The position numbers were made by a program, and so were the translations under genes. Source: Mycobacterium nebraskense (GTDB lineage Bacteria > Actinomycetota > Actinomycetes > Mycobacteriales > Mycobacteriaceae). Taken from it: a stretch of 64,000 bases of DNA. Of this stretch, positions 62,768 through 64,000 are shown one piece after another. Under the pieces are notes generated by a model. The model was not told the DNA's origin. It worked only from the letters and a program-made list of their open reading frames with translations, and did not search any database. The stretch lies in contig NZ_LQPH01000066.1 of the NCBI RefSeq assembly GCF_002102255.1, positions 1 through 64,000 on the forward strand, written 5' to 3'. Every line of letters begins with the position of its first letter. Position 1 is the stretch's first letter.

Positions 62768-64000
62768 TCACAACAACGATTCAGAAGATCCCGCAGAATC
62801 GTCATCCCCGCTCCTCGAAGCCGGTTTTTCGGTTGCTTCGGTTTCCCCGTCCTTTTTCAGGTCCGAAGCGGAATCGTCGGGTGGATATATACCCGATTCA
62901 CCCAGTTCTGCACGCACGGCGTCCAGGGCCGTCAGCACCGTCGGCATCTCCCGGTCCCGTTCGGCGGTGGCCCGGGACGCGGCCATCGCGTGCGCGCGCA
63001 GCTCGCGGTCGATGGCGCTGACCTGCTCGCTCACCTCGGCGTTCTCGACCTCGTCCTGAGCCAGGACCGCCTTGGTCAGCACCGACTCGGCCACCAGAAC
63101 GCGGGTGGCGACCAACTCCTCCGCCACCGACCGCAGCGTGGAGGTCACGTCGCCCGCCCAGCGGTCCAGCAACGCCCGGTCGCGCAGCAGGCTGCGGATG
63201 TTGATCACCAGCAGGGTGACCGCCAGCCCGATCGCCACGCAGGTCAGCGCCGCGGCGACGGACAGCGCGGGGCTGAGCCGGGCGGCCAGCCCGCTCATCA
63301 GCCGGCTCAGCGTCAGCGCAACGCCCAGGCCGAACCCGGCACCCAGCAGCATCATCAGCCAGGTTTCGTGCCGCCGCGATTTCAGCGGGGGAGGCGGGAC
63401 GTCGACCGTCGGCAGCGTCTCGAGGGCAGGCAGGGTCGTCGACACCCCCACCACCTGCGCAACCTCCGCGAGGTGGGTGGCGGTGCCTTCGTTCACTTCG
63501 GCGACCACCTCGTCCAGCCGGCCACGCGTGTGCGCCTCGAAACCGGGCACGTTGCGCCGGGACAGTCCCGCGGCGTCTTCCTGTAGTTCGCTGCGCACCG
63601 AGGAGCAACGGTTGCGCGCGAAGTGGGACAGCTGGACCCGCGCCTGCTGGATCTGACCGCGCAGCGTGATGGTGCGCTCGGTTTTCGCCTCGCGCCGCTG
63701 CCGCAGGGCCGTGCTGCGCTCGTCGCGCAACGCGTCGACCCGCGCCCGCCGCCCGGCGCCGTCGGCATCGCGGTCGATCCGCTGCGCGACGGTCTTGAGC
63801 CGAAACTCCCAGGCCCGTAGCCTGTTTCGGCGCGCGAGTTCGGGGTCGGCCAGCCGCTTCGCGAGGGTCTCCACCAACTCGTCGACGTCCGGCTCACCGA
63901 GGTCGGGCAACGCGGCCGCGCCCACCCAGGGCACGCCGCCATAGCGCGCCGCGTGCGCGGCCAGCGTCTCGCGGTTGGCGACGAGGACGTCGCGCCAGGC
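62768..64000 (-). CDS. Membrane protein with coiled-coil arms, 5' end outside the window
   Basis: Partial gene: the frame runs without stop to the right edge, and 410 residues are visible, ending at 62768. Long charged helices (about 40-150) come before two membrane spans in the middle (MMLLGAGFGLGVALTLSRL and VAAALTCVAIGLAVTLLVI), then more coiled coil and an acidic tail (SGDDDSAGSSESLL). The position upstream of pckA fits Rv0210. The arrangement recalls membrane-anchored dynamin-like or chromosome/wall-associated proteins, but no GTPase motif is visible in this part. Confidence 0.65.
   Translation of the reverse strand, partial: AWRDVLVANRETLAAHAARYGGVPWVGAAALPDLGEPDVDELVETLAKRLADPELARRNRLRAWEFRLKTVAQRIDRDADGAGRRARVDALRDERSTALRQRREAKTERTITLRGQIQQARVQLSHFARNRCSSVRSELQEDAAGLSRRNVPGFEAHTRGRLDEVVAEVNEGTATHLAEVAQVVGVSTTLPALETLPTVDVPPPPLKSRRHETWLMMLLGAGFGLGVALTLSRLMSGLAARLSPALSVAAALTCVAIGLAVTLLVINIRSLLRDRALLDRWAGDVTSTLRSVAEELVATRVLVAESVLTKAVLAQDEVENAEVSEQVSAIDRELRAHAMAASRATAERDREMPTVLTALDAVRAELGESGIYPPDDSASDLKKDGETEATEKPASRSGDDDSAGSSESLL

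Overview
This window comes from a slow-growing Mycobacterium, most likely of the M. avium complex or a close relative. It is GC-rich, carries many acyl-CoA enzymes and TetR regulators, has a PPE protein and mycobacterial cell-wall genes (aftD, lpqI, pgfA, a WS/DGAT). Its gene order follows the M. tuberculosis H37Rv segment from about Rv0251c back to about Rv0210, read in reverse. Gene names rest on recalled family and synteny knowledge; no search was run.

Left part (1-9.3 kb): acr2 (Hsp20), an isocitrate-lyase-like gene, an Rv0250c-like gene and the sdhCAB operon of succinate dehydrogenase 1. A 51-residue ORF follows, then a minus-strand pair of a 2OG-Fe(II)-type oxygenase and a flavin reductase, then fadE5. 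Lipid block (9.3-16.4 kb): divergent fadA2 and fabG4-htdX, a ClC channel gene, a TetR gene and the lipoprotein glycosidase lpqI. One 16-bp operator-like motif recurs upstream of fadE5, between fadA2 and fabG4, and upstream of the TetR gene, which suggests a local regulon.

Cell-wall and membrane block (16.4-25.2 kb): two tandem DUF2613-like small proteins, a 54-bp repeat array, the arabinosyltransferase aftD, a lipase-maturation-factor-like gene, a cysteine-rich secreted protein and an acetolactate-synthase-like gene. Middle (25.2-35.1 kb): gabD1, a TetR-R2lox operon, a collapsed LuxR-type regulator pseudogene next to a solitary PPE gene, fadE4, a lactonase (php) overlapping an acyl-CoA ligase gene, and a YbjN-like gene.

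Trehalose-mycolate neighbourhood (35-41.6 kb): a tmaT-like acyltransferase, pgfA, a polytopic membrane protein, a glycosyltransferase and a methyltransferase. Right part (41.6-64 kb): an aldehyde dehydrogenase, a TetR gene with its own palindrome and a 43-residue upstream ORF, an acyl-CoA ligase with a 98-residue partner, echA1, a WS/DGAT, lipC, a methyltransferase and lipW. Next is a three-gene operon (hydratase, CoA-transferase, amidohydrolase) divergent from fadE3. A CD225 membrane protein, fadD4 with an extended crotonase, a GAF-GGDEF cyclase, pckA and an edge-truncated membrane protein finish the window.

Most of the window is lipid activation and beta-oxidation, with envelope assembly and central carbon metabolism (Sdh1, PEPCK) as linked themes. 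Differences from the M. tuberculosis order cluster at a few points: ClC where vapBC24 would lie, LuxR remnant plus PPE, ligase plus YbjN, methyltransferase in place of Rv0218-Rv0219, and the GGDEF gene. I saw no tRNA, rRNA, CRISPR array, insertion sequence or prophage.
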